A stretch of 33,032 nt of DNA from Cnuella takakiae. GTDB lineage: Bacteria > Bacteroidota > Bacteroidia > Chitinophagales > Chitinophagaceae. The stretch spans positions 2,071,529 through 2,104,560 of the forward strand of contig NZ_MTFE01000010.1 of the NCBI RefSeq assembly GCF_001953305.1, written 5' to 3'. Below are positions 26,361-33,032 of the stretch, piece by piece. The number at the start of each line of letters is the position of its first letter. The first letter of the stretch is position 1. The notes beneath the pieces were generated by a model. The model worked only from the letters and a program-made list of their open reading frames with translations. It was not told where the DNA came from and searched no databases. Both the position numbers and the translations under genes were made by a program.

Positions 26361-27752
26361 GTGGCACTGATTAAGAGCATTTCCGGTATCAGAGGAACGA
26401 TTGGCGGCAAGCCCGGCGACACCCTTTCTCCCATCGATGTGGTAAAATTCACCGCCGCCTTTGGCAGCATCCTGGTGGAAACCAATCCCGACAAAAGCCA
26501 ACCGGTAAAGGTGGTGATTGGCCGCGACGGCCGTATCAGTGGCGACATGGTGAGCGGCCTGGTGATCAATACCCTCATTGGCCTGGGCATAGAAGTGCTG
26601 AACCTGGGTTACAGCACAACCCCCACGGTGGAAATTGCCACCAAGGCCGAAGGCGCCAACGGCGGCATCATCCTCACTGCCAGCCACAACCCCAAGGAAT
26701 GGAATGCGCTGAAGCTGCTGAACAGCGAAGGCGAATTTATTTCCGCCGAAGTAGGCACCGAACTGCTGCGTCGTGCAGACAGCGGGGAAATCGTTTTTGC
26801 TTCGGTTGAAAAACTGGGTAAGGTTACTACCGACGATACTTACCTGCAAAAGCACATCGACCTGGTATTGCAATACCCCCTCACCAACCGGGAGGCTATT
26901 GCTGCAAAGAACTACAAAGTGGTGGTGGATTGCATCAACTCCACCGGAGCACTCATCGTGCCCCAACTGCTCCATGCGCTGGGTATTGAAAACGTGATTG
27001 TGCTGCATGGCGACAACTCAGGCCGTTTTGTACACAACCCCGAGCCCCTGCCGCAGCACCTTTCGGCACTGAGCACCGAGGTGGTGAAGCAAAATGCCGA
27101 CTTCGGTATTGCCGTTGACCCCGATGTTGACCGCCTTTGTTTTGTATGCGAGGACGGCAGCATGTTTGGCGAGGAGTACACCCTGGTGGCGGTTGCCGAT
27201 TATATCCTGCAAAATAGGGTAGGCAATACCGTGAGCAATATGAGCAGCACCAAGGCGCTTAAGGAAATTACCATTAAGAATGGTGGCGAGTACTTCCCTT
27301 CGGCAGTGGGAGAGGTGAACGTGGTAAAGAAAATGAAAGAAGTGAACGCCGTGATTGGCGGCGAAGGCAACGGTGGCATCATCGTTCCCGATTTCCATTA
27401 TGGCCGCGATGCCCTGATTGGCATTGCGCTCTTCCTGTCGCATTTTGCCAATTTTAAAAAAGGCCTCAAGTCTTTCCGCCGCAACTACCCCGATTATTTT
27501 ATTTCCAAAAACAAGATCGAGCTGGAGAACGGCCTGAACGTGCAGCTGATCTTTGATAAGATTCAAACAAAGTACAAGAATAATCCCATCAACACCGAAG
27601 ACGGTCTGAAGATCGAGTTCGATACCGATTGGGTGCACCTGCGTACTTCCAATACCGAACCCATTATCCGCATCTATGCCGAAAGCTCATTTGAGACCAC
27701 GGCGAATAATATTGCCAACAGGCTGATGCAGGATATCAGGGAGGCCATCTGA
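26361..27752 (+). CDS. glmM: Phosphoglucosamine mutase (alpha-D-phosphohexomutase family)
   Basis: A 463-residue cytoplasmic enzyme expected to convert glucosamine-6-phosphate to glucosamine-1-phosphate for UDP-GlcNAc and thus peptidoglycan and LPS synthesis. All four family loops are visible: phosphoserine Ser108 in LTASHNPKEWNA, metal loop DPDVDR (Asp253, 255, 257), sugar loop GGEGNGG (333-339), and phosphate loop LRTSNTEPIIRIYAE. The start is a GTG at 26361 because no in-frame ATG precedes the conserved IKSISGIRGT beginning. The GGEGNGG loop is the variant found in Bacteroidetes and archaeal-type enzymes, so phosphomannomutase or phosphoglucomutase activity cannot be excluded. Confidence 0.88.
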   Translation: MALIKSISGIRGTIGGKPGDTLSPIDVVKFTAAFGSILVETNPDKSQPVKVVIGRDGRISGDMVSGLVINTLIGLGIEVLNLGYSTTPTVEIATKAEGANGGIILTASHNPKEWNALKLLNSEGEFISAEVGTELLRRADSGEIVFASVEKLGKVTTDDTYLQKHIDLVLQYPLTNREAIAAKNYKVVVDCINSTGALIVPQLLHALGIENVIVLHGDNSGRFVHNPEPLPQHLSALSTEVVKQNADFGIAVDPDVDRLCFVCEDGSMFGEEYTLVAVADYILQNRVGNTVSNMSSTKALKEITIKNGGEYFPSAVGEVNVVKKMKEVNAVIGGEGNGGIIVPDFHYGRDALIGIALFLSHFANFKKGLKSFRRNYPDYFISKNKIELENGLNVQLIFDKIQTKYKNNPINTEDGLKIEFDTDWVHLRTSNTEPIIRIYAESSFETTANNIANRLMQDIREAI

Positions 27753-27756
27753 TGGC

Positions 27757-27885
27757 TTCAGGCTACTAGCTGTTAGCTGCTGGCTACTAGCTTTTCTTAA
27801 TCATAACGAATGTTGCTGCAAGCCGTGAACTTTTAATGCAAAGGTTTACGGCTTGCAGCCTGCAGCTAACAGCTTGTAGCTCTTC
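27757..27885. repeat. TAGC-rich low-complexity repeats between glmM and the cysteine desulfurase
   Basis: Right after the glmM stop codon come the words GGCTACTAGCTGTTAGCTGCTGGCTACTAGC in near-tandem form, split by AT-rich sequence from CTTGCAGCCTGCAGCTAAC close to the next start. GGCTACTAGC occurs twice exactly. The family resembles 17584-17655. Confidence 0.5.
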
Positions 27886-27888
27886 CCC

Positions 27889-29019
27889 ATGAACCGTATA
27901 TACCTCGACAACGCCGCCACCACCCCCCTCGACCCGCAGGTGCTGGAGGCTATGATGCCCTACCTGCAAAATCATTTTGGCAATCCTTCTTCCATCTACT
28001 CTTATGGCCGCGAAACAAGGCTGGCCATTGAAAATGCCCGCAAGGCGGTAGCCAAAATGCTGGGTGCCCATCCCGGTGAGATCTTTTTTACCAGTGGTGG
28101 CACGGAAAGCAACAATACCGCTATTGCTGCTTCCATCCGCGACCTGGGTGTGCGGCATATCATTACCTCGGCTATCGAGCACCATGCGGTGTTGCATACG
28201 GTGGAGCACTTTGCACAGGGCGGATCTGTTTCCTTAAGTTTCGTGCAACTGAATGGAGATGGCAGCGTAAACCTGGCCGACCTGGAGGCACAACTGGCAA
28301 AGCAAAAAGAAGCAGCCGTACCAACGCTGGTATCGCTGATGCATGCCAATAATGAAGTAGGCGTGTTGCTGCCCATTGAGGAAGTAGGCAAGTTGTGCGA
28401 GCAGTATGGCGCTTATTTCCATTCCGATTGTGTGCAGACTGTTGGGCACTATCCCATCAACCTCGATAAGCTATTTGTACATTTTATCTCGGGTGCCGGC
28501 CACAAGTTTCACGGGCCTAAAGGTGTGGGTATCCTGTATGTAAGCGACCGGGTACGCATCAAACCCTTCATCTTTGGCGGTGGCCAGGAACGCAACATGC
28601 GGGCCGGCACCGAGAACGTGTATGGGATCGTTGGCTTTGCCAAGGCACTGGAGTTGGCCATGGCCCATTATGAAAAGGACAGCCAATACATTCGGGAGCT
28701 GAAGCAATACATGATGGAGCAACTGCAAGCCCATGTTCCCGGTGTATCGTTCAACTGTACCGCCAATGGCCTGTATACCGTGCTAAGCGCTTCTTTCCCG
28801 AAAACGGAAAAGGCGGAGTTCCTGTTATTCAACATGGACATCAACAATATCTGCGTATCGGGTGGCAGCGCCTGCAGCAGCGGCGCCAGCGTGGGTTCGC
28901 ATGTGATTGCTGCGCTTCATCCCGGCGATGAAAAGGTGACCGTGCGTTTTTCTTTTTCGAAGTTCAACACGAAGGAGGAGATTGACCAGGTAATCGATCA
29001 ATTAAAGAAGCTTCTTTAA
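27889..29019 (+). CDS. Cysteine desulfurase (NifS/IscS-like, PLP-dependent)
   Basis: A 376-residue PLP enzyme that takes sulfur from cysteine (giving alanine) and passes the persulfide to iron-sulfur cluster or thiolation pathways. Landmarks: IYLDNAATTPLDPQVLEAM at the start, FTSGGTESNN, His99 in AIEHHAVLH, cofactor residue Asp180 in FHSDCVQT, the PLP-binding Lys206 in SGAGHKFHGPKG, the RAGTEN motif and the persulfide Cys329 in SGGSACSSGA. The short loop and motif order fit the class I (NifS/IscS) group rather than SufS. No scaffold or ferredoxin gene adjoins it; aconitase, an Fe-S enzyme, lies 1.6 kb away but separated by other genes. A strong terminator hairpin follows. Confidence 0.92.
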   Translation: MNRIYLDNAATTPLDPQVLEAMMPYLQNHFGNPSSIYSYGRETRLAIENARKAVAKMLGAHPGEIFFTSGGTESNNTAIAASIRDLGVRHIITSAIEHHAVLHTVEHFAQGGSVSLSFVQLNGDGSVNLADLEAQLAKQKEAAVPTLVSLMHANNEVGVLLPIEEVGKLCEQYGAYFHSDCVQTVGHYPINLDKLFVHFISGAGHKFHGPKGVGILYVSDRVRIKPFIFGGGQERNMRAGTENVYGIVGFAKALELAMAHYEKDSQYIRELKQYMMEQLQAHVPGVSFNCTANGLYTVLSASFPKTEKAEFLLFNMDINNICVSGGSACSSGASVGSHVIAALHPGDEKVTVRFSFSKFNTKEEIDQVIDQLKKLL

Positions 29020-29071
29020 AAATTATACCCCCTGTCCCCCTGAAAGGCGAGCTTAGGTCAAACATCCTTTT

Positions 29072-29111
29072 AAACAACAAAGCCACTCTGTGCGGAGTGG
29101 CTTTGTTGTTT
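29072..29111 (+). terminator. Strong terminator hairpin after the cysteine desulfurase
   Basis: AAACAACAAAGCCACTC (29072-29088) and GAGTGGCTTTGTTGTTT (29095-29111) form a perfect 17-bp stem with a 6-nt loop, 53 bp past the stop codon. The end is T-rich (TTTGTTGTTT). Confidence 0.8.
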
Positions 29112-29140
29112 GGGAGGTTCATTATTTACTTTGGACATAA

Positions 29141-29204
29141 TGGGAACACGGATGGGACGGATGAATACGGAAATCTGTTCCAATCTCTTTCATCCGTGTT
29201 CCCA
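29141..29204. repeat. 14-bp inverted repeat, flanked by C-rich inverted copies
   Basis: TGGGAACACGGATG (29141-29154) and CATCCGTGTTCCCA (29191-29204) are perfect inverses around a 36-nt loop. Outside, a 20-bp C-rich unit (CCCCCTGTCCCCCTGAAAGG, 29028-29047) recurs inverted at 29264-29283 with two mismatches, so the terminator and this element sit between inverted copies. No gene is seen in 29020-29290. Confidence 0.65.
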
Positions 29205-29290
29205 TCAATACTGTAAGCTTAATTGCGTTTGGCAAAACTATCGGCCTCGCCGGCCTAAGTTCCCCCTTCAGGGAGACAGGGGGCTGTATT

Positions 29291-30274
29291 TTACTTCCCT
29301 TCTTTCAGCACCTCACTGGGCAGTTTGCCAAACTCTTTTTTAAATGCCAGCGTGAAATTGCTCAAATTGGAATAGCCAAGGGTATACCCCACATCCTTGA
29401 TGGAGTAGTTGCCGGAGATCAGCAGTTGCCGTGCTTTTTGCATCCTGTTCTTTTGATAGTACTCATAAGGGGGCAGGCCAAATACGGTTTTGAACACTTT
29501 TTTGAGCTTGCTTTCGCTCATGGCAAACTGCCGGCTCATTTCGCGGATGGTGGGGGGGAGCACCGTCACATCGGTGGTAAGGAGGGATTCTATCTTGCGG
29601 GCCGCAAGGATATCGGTGCGGCTGAGGGGCTTGGCGCCGGGATGCAGTTGCATTTCCTTGTACAGCCAGTCAAAGAATATTTCCACCATCCGCAACACCC
29701 TGTTCTGGAAAGCCAGCAGCGTCAGCGATTGATCGGAGAGCAGGTCCAGCACAATGGTGCGGGTTTCCAGGTCAATCATTTTCTGCCAGATGCCATTTGT
29801 TTTCAGCCGGATGTATTGTTCCAGTACATCTTCTTTTTCCGATATCTGCAGGTATTGCTTCAACCAGGCTACAGGCAAGAAGATACGGATGCCTTTTACC
29901 GGTACTTCTTTTTGCAGCAGGCTGTCCATTTCAAATAGCGAAGAGGTAAGGTAGAGATAGCTGTTGCGGTGTTCTTCGGTACTGAAGGTTTCATCGTTGA
30001 TGGAAAGGCGCACCCCTGTGAGGCTGGAAATCTCATCGTAGTTGAGGGTGTAAAATTCGGAACCATCCTTTTCCCTTTTCAGCAACAGGTCCTTGTACAG
30101 GGTCATGTTGTACACCAGGGCGTCAATTCCATTGAAGGAGTAGGCTTTCATAAAGCCTTCGCCCAGGCTGTCGGGCAGCCTTAGCTCGTGGTTGGTGGTA
30201 GCGATGCCCAAAAAGCGGGCAAAGCCCTCCAGAAAATTGTGGTAAGAGCTTAGCTTATAGGTAAAGGTGGTCAT
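29291..30274 (-). CDS. AraC-family transcriptional regulator
   Basis: A 327-residue regulator. The C-terminal 100 residues carry the two helix-turn-helix motifs of AraC/XylS proteins: TIREMSRQFAMSESKLKKVF followed by FGLPPYEYYQKNRMQKARQLL, then the second HTH YSIKDVGYTLGYSNLSNFTLAFKKEFGKLPSEVL. The N-terminal 220 residues are a poorly conserved effector domain of unknown ligand. A run of basic residues at 130-160 or so is not remarkable. It starts 9 bp after the stop of the PspC-like gene on the same strand, so the two are most likely one operon. Its targets are unknown. Confidence 0.9.
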   Translation of the reverse strand: MTTFTYKLSSYHNFLEGFARFLGIATTNHELRLPDSLGEGFMKAYSFNGIDALVYNMTLYKDLLLKREKDGSEFYTLNYDEISSLTGVRLSINDETFSTEEHRNSYLYLTSSLFEMDSLLQKEVPVKGIRIFLPVAWLKQYLQISEKEDVLEQYIRLKTNGIWQKMIDLETRTIVLDLLSDQSLTLLAFQNRVLRMVEIFFDWLYKEMQLHPGAKPLSRTDILAARKIESLLTTDVTVLPPTIREMSRQFAMSESKLKKVFKTVFGLPPYEYYQKNRMQKARQLLISGNYSIKDVGYTLGYSNLSNFTLAFKKEFGKLPSEVLKEGK

Positions 30275-30283
30275 TGGGTGGGT

Positions 30284-30505
30284 TTATAAGTAGCGCAAGG
30301 GATTCCTGCGCGCTGCCAGCATATACCGCTTGATGTTCATCCAGAAGGCCAGCACCATATATACAATGATGGGTGAGCCAAGGGTGAGAAAGGAAATGTA
30401 CATGAACCACATCCGGATACGGCTGGTGGCTATACCCATCTTTTCGCCAACAGCAGCACACACGCCAAAGGCCTGCCATTCGATAAAGGTTTTGAGCCGG
30501 TTCAT
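30284..30505 (-). CDS. PspC-domain small membrane protein
   Basis: A 73-residue protein matching the PspC family: an N-terminal cytoplasmic FGVCAAVGEKMGIATSRIRM segment, then a hydrophobic helix (about 33-57, WFMYISFLTLGSPIIVYMVLA) and a basic tail. PspC proteins elsewhere are envelope-stress (phage shock) membrane sensors. The start at 30505 gives the correct family start. It is first in a probable two-gene operon with the AraC-family gene, which suggests an envelope-linked regulator pair. No pspA homologue is visible here. Confidence 0.85.
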   Translation of the reverse strand: MNRLKTFIEWQAFGVCAAVGEKMGIATSRIRMWFMYISFLTLGSPIIVYMVLAFWMNIKRYMLAARRNPLRYL

Positions 30506-30576
30506 AATGCTAATTTAGTTTTTTTTTGATGTTTACAACAGCGCTAATGGGTCGGAAAACAATGCCTGCTTTTTGT

Positions 30577-30584
30577 TACATTTG
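30577..30584 (+). promoter_or_regulatory. Candidate -7 box for aconitase
   Basis: TACATTTG matches TAnnTTTG and is 78 bp before the aconitase start, allowing a leader of about 70 nt. No clear TTG -33 element is seen at the usual spacing. Confidence 0.35.
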
Positions 30585-30662
30585 CCCCACTTTAAAACTA
30601 CCCGGGCATTTCGCTGCAAACTCAATGCCTGTCTATTTTCTAACGCATAAACAAGGACCGTC

Positions 30663-32927
30663 ATGCTTTTTGACCTGGATCTGATCAAGAAAGTCTACTC
30701 CGACCTGCCGTCGAAGGTGCACGCCGCCCGCCAGCTGCTGAACAGGCCGCTGACACTGGCAGAAAAAATTCTGTACGCACACGCCTATAAACCCGCTACC
30801 CAGGCTTTTGAGCGGGGTAAAGACTATGTAGACTTTGCTCCGGATCGCGTAGCCATGCAGGATGCCACCGCACAGATGGCCCTGTTGCAGTTTGATACCT
30901 GCGGCCGCGACCGCGTGGCGGTACCTTCTACCGTACACTGCGATCACCTGATCCAGGCCAAGGTGGGTGCTACCACCGACCTGCAGGCTGCCATCGACAC
31001 CAACCGCGAGGTGTACGACTTCCTGTCTTCTATTTCCAATAAATACGGTATCGGATTCTGGAAACCCGGCGCTGGTATCATCCACCAGGTGGTACTTGAA
31101 AACTATGCTTTCCCCGGCGGTATGATGATCGGTACCGATTCGCACACCCCCAACGCCGGCGGCCTCGGTATGATTGCCATTGGTGTAGGTGGTGCCGATG
31201 CGGTGGACGTAATGGCCGGACTGCCCTGGGAGCTTAAAATGCCCAAGCTGATTGGTGTAAAACTGACCGGCAAAATGAGCGGCTGGACCTCTGCAAAAGA
31301 CGTAATCCTGAAAGTGGCTGGTATCCTCACCGTAAAAGGTGGTACCGGTGCCATTGTTGAATATTTTGGCGAGGGCGCCGACAGCCTGAGCTGTACCGGT
31401 AAAGCAACCATTTGTAACATGGGTGCTGAAATTGGTGCTACCTGCTCGCTGTTTGCCTACGACCAAAAAATGGCCGACTACCTGAAAGTTACCGGCCGTG
31501 CTGAAGTAGCTGCTGCTGCCGACGAAGTACGCGAACACCTGCGTCCCGACGCTGAGGTTTATGCTGATGCTGCCAAATACTACGACCAGCTGATCGAGAT
31601 CAACCTCGACGAACTGGAGCCTTATGTAAACGGACCTTTCACGCCTGACCTGGCTACCCCCATTTCGCAGATGGCTGCTGCCGTTGCCGAAAATGGCTGG
31701 CCCGATGCGGTAGAGGTTGCCCTGATCGGTTCCTGCACCAACTCTTCTTACGAAGACATCAGCCGCTCGGCTTCCATTGCCGCTCAGGCAAAAGCCAAAG
31801 GCCTGAAAACCGCCAGCGAGTTCACCATTACCCCCGGTTCGGAAGTGGTACGCTATACCATTGAAAAAGATGGTTACCTGGGTACCTTCGACCAGATTGG
31901 TGGCGTGGTAATGGCCAACGCCTGCGGTCCCTGCATCGGCCAGTGGGCCCGTCATATCGACGACCCCAGCCGCAAGAACACCATCGTTACTTCTTTCAAC
32001 CGCAACTTTGCCAAGCGCAACGACGGTCTGGCTTCTACCCACGCTTTCGTGGCTTCGCCTGAAATCGTTACCGCTTACGCCATTGCCGGCCGCCTGTCGT
32101 TCAACCCCCTTACCGATAAACTGGTGAACGAAGCAGGTGAAGAGGTAATGCTGGACGAACCCAGTGGTTTTGAACTGCCGCCCCAGGGCTTCTCTGTTGA
32201 GGATCCCGGTTACCAGGCGCCTGCCGAAAGCGGTGAAGGTGTGGAAGTGGCGGTAAGCCCCGAAAGCACCCGCCTCCAGCTGTTGTCGCCTTTCCCCGCC
32301 TGGGAAGGTACCGACCTGAAAGGGCTGAAGCTGCTGATCAAGGCTAAAGGCAAGTGCACTACCGACCACATCTCCATGGCTGGTCCCTGGCTGAAGTTCC
32401 GTGGTCACCTGGATAATATTTCCAACAACATGCTCATCGGTGCCGTTAACTATTTCAATGGCCAGACCGACAGCGTGAAGAATAGCCTGACCGGCGAATA
32501 CGGTACCGTGCCTGGCACCCAGCGTGCTTACAAGGCAGCTGGCCTTGGTTCGGTAGTGGTAGGTGATGAGAACTATGGTGAAGGCTCCAGCCGCGAACAC
32601 GCTGCCATGGAACCCCGCCACCTCGGGGTACGTGCCATCCTAGTAAAAAGCTTTGCCCGGATCCACGAAACCAACCTGAAAAAGCAGGGTATGCTGGGCT
32701 TGACCTTTGCCAACAAGGAAGACTACGAGAAAGTACAGGAAGACGATACCATCGACATCCTGGGCCTGACCGAGTTTGCTCCCGGCAAGCAGCTCACCGT
32801 GGTACTGACCCACAAGGACGGTACTACCGACAGCTTCCCTGTGAACCACACCTACAACCTGCAGCAGATCGAATGGTTTAAGGCCGGCTCGGCGCTGAAC
32901 CTGATCCGCAGGCAGTTTGGTAAGTAA
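30663..32927 (+). CDS. acn: Aconitate hydratase (mitochondrial-type)
   Basis: A 754-residue TCA-cycle enzyme that interconverts citrate and isocitrate through a [4Fe-4S] cluster. The cluster ligands are Cys358 in [10 protein letters not shown] and Cys421/Cys424 in [10 protein letters not shown]. The substrate-binding [12 protein letters not shown] is at about 158-169, and the C-terminal swivel domain has the active-site [15 protein letters not shown] (about residues 629-643). The length and motif order match the mitochondrial-type aconitase of about 755 residues, shorter than the AcnA/IRP group. Codon use is strongly biased (GGTACC, CTG, GAA), as for a highly expressed gene. Two terminator-like hairpins follow. 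Confidence 0.95.
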   Translation: MLFDLDLIKKVYSDLPSKVHAARQLLNRPLTLAEKILYAHAYKPATQAFERGKDYVDFAPDRVAMQDATAQMALLQFDTCGRDRVAVPSTVHCDHLIQAKVGATTDLQAAIDTNREVYDFLSSISNKYGIGFWKPGAGIIHQVVLENYAFPGGMMIGTDSHTPNAGGLGMIAIGVGGADAVDVMAGLPWELKMPKLIGVKLTGKMSGWTSAKDVILKVAGILTVKGGTGAIVEYFGEGADSLSCTGKATICNMGAEIGATCSLFAYDQKMADYLKVTGRAEVAAAADEVREHLRPDAEVYADAAKYYDQLIEINLDELEPYVNGPFTPDLATPISQMAAAVAENGWPDAVEVALIGSCTNSSYEDISRSASIAAQAKAKGLKTASEFTITPGSEVVRYTIEKDGYLGTFDQIGGVVMANACGPCIGQWARHIDDPSRKNTIVTSFNRNFAKRNDGLASTHAFVASPEIVTAYAIAGRLSFNPLTDKLVNEAGEEVMLDEPSGFELPPQGFSVEDPGYQAPAESGEGVEVAVSPESTRLQLLSPFPAWEGTDLKGLKLLIKAKGKCTTDHISMAGPWLKFRGHLDNISNNMLIGAVNYFNGQTDSVKNSLTGEYGTVPGTQRAYKAAGLGSVVVGDENYGEGSSREHAAMEPRHLGVRAILVKSFARIHETNLKKQGMLGLTFANKEDYEKVQEDDTIDILGLTEFAPGKQLTVVLTHKDGTTDSFPVNHTYNLQQIEWFKAGSALNLIRRQFGK

Positions 32928-32935
32928 TCAGGATA

Positions 32936-32966
32936 AACCTATAAGGTTTTAAAAACCTTATAGGTT
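32936..32966 (+). terminator. Palindromic hairpin after aconitase
   Basis: AACCTATAAGGTTTT (32936-32950) and AAAACCTTATAGGTT (32952-32966) are perfect inverses with almost no spacer, followed by TTCT. The structure begins 8 bp after the aconitase stop. Confidence 0.55.
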
Positions 32967-32978
32967 TTCTAAAATAGC

Positions 32979-33010
32979 AAGGCCGCACATGAATCATGTG
33001 CGGCCTTTTT
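32979..33010 (+). terminator. Rho-independent terminator after aconitase
   Basis: AAGGCCGCACATGA (32979-32992) pairs with TCATGTGCGGCCTT (32994-33007) and is followed directly by TTTTTGTTTT. A strong GC stem with a U-tail. Confidence 0.85.
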
Positions 33011-33032
33011 GTTTTCTAAACCTCGGGGGGCC

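Noticed and set aside
30633-32621. 662-codon minus-strand open frame opposite aconitase
   Set aside because: The plus-strand protein has all aconitase motifs; the antisense translation is His/Gly-rich with no family pattern.

Overview
This window reads as chromosomal DNA of a Bacteroidetes bacterium, most likely a Chitinophagaceae-type organism. Supporting signs are a giant PKD-repeat protein ending in a CHU_C-type (type IX secretion, gliding-associated) sorting domain, a DUF6702 protein, M1 and M28 secreted peptidases with Bacteroidetes-style signal peptides, and several candidate promoters matching the Bacteroidetes -7 motif TAnnTTTG. The family-level placement is inference from gene content; no rRNA or tRNA gene is visible.

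Layout. Bases 35-6000 carry three minus-strand genes: a tyrosine recombinase, an M28 peptidase and an M1 peptidase. Bases 6382-13261 are plus-strand: a HupE/UreJ-like membrane protein, a DUF6702 protein, a DUF202 protein and the 1646-residue PKD/CHU_C protein. Bases 13480-20425 are mixed: a beta-CASP metallo-beta-lactamase, a YdeI-like protein, a four-helix-bundle protein, a CNNM/CorC-type membrane protein, a PAP2 phosphatase and an LTA-synthase-like sulfatase. Bases 20705-25431 hold a tight six-gene stressosome operon. After it come a SAM methyltransferase, phosphoglucosamine mutase (GlmM), a cysteine desulfurase, a pspC-araC pair and aconitase with strong terminators.

The most coherent system is the operon at 20705-25431: RsbR, RsbS, RsbT, an RsbT-like ATPase fused to an RsbX/SpoIIE-type phosphatase, a PAS histidine kinase that starts with a degenerate RsbT-like ATPase domain, and a single-domain receiver. 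From rsbS onward every junction overlaps (20, 8, 4 and 11 bp). The inferred logic is a stressosome (RsbR/RsbS scaffold) that releases the RsbT kinase, is reset by the phosphatase, and passes its signal to a two-component pair rather than to sigma-B.

The gaps between genes are rich in short dispersed repeats and inverted repeats of several families. They include an 11-bp-period tandem array upstream of the recombinase, a 179-bp nested inverted-repeat element, a REP-like hairpin family, and stop-codon-rich low-complexity arrays that begin at the stop codons of neighbouring genes.
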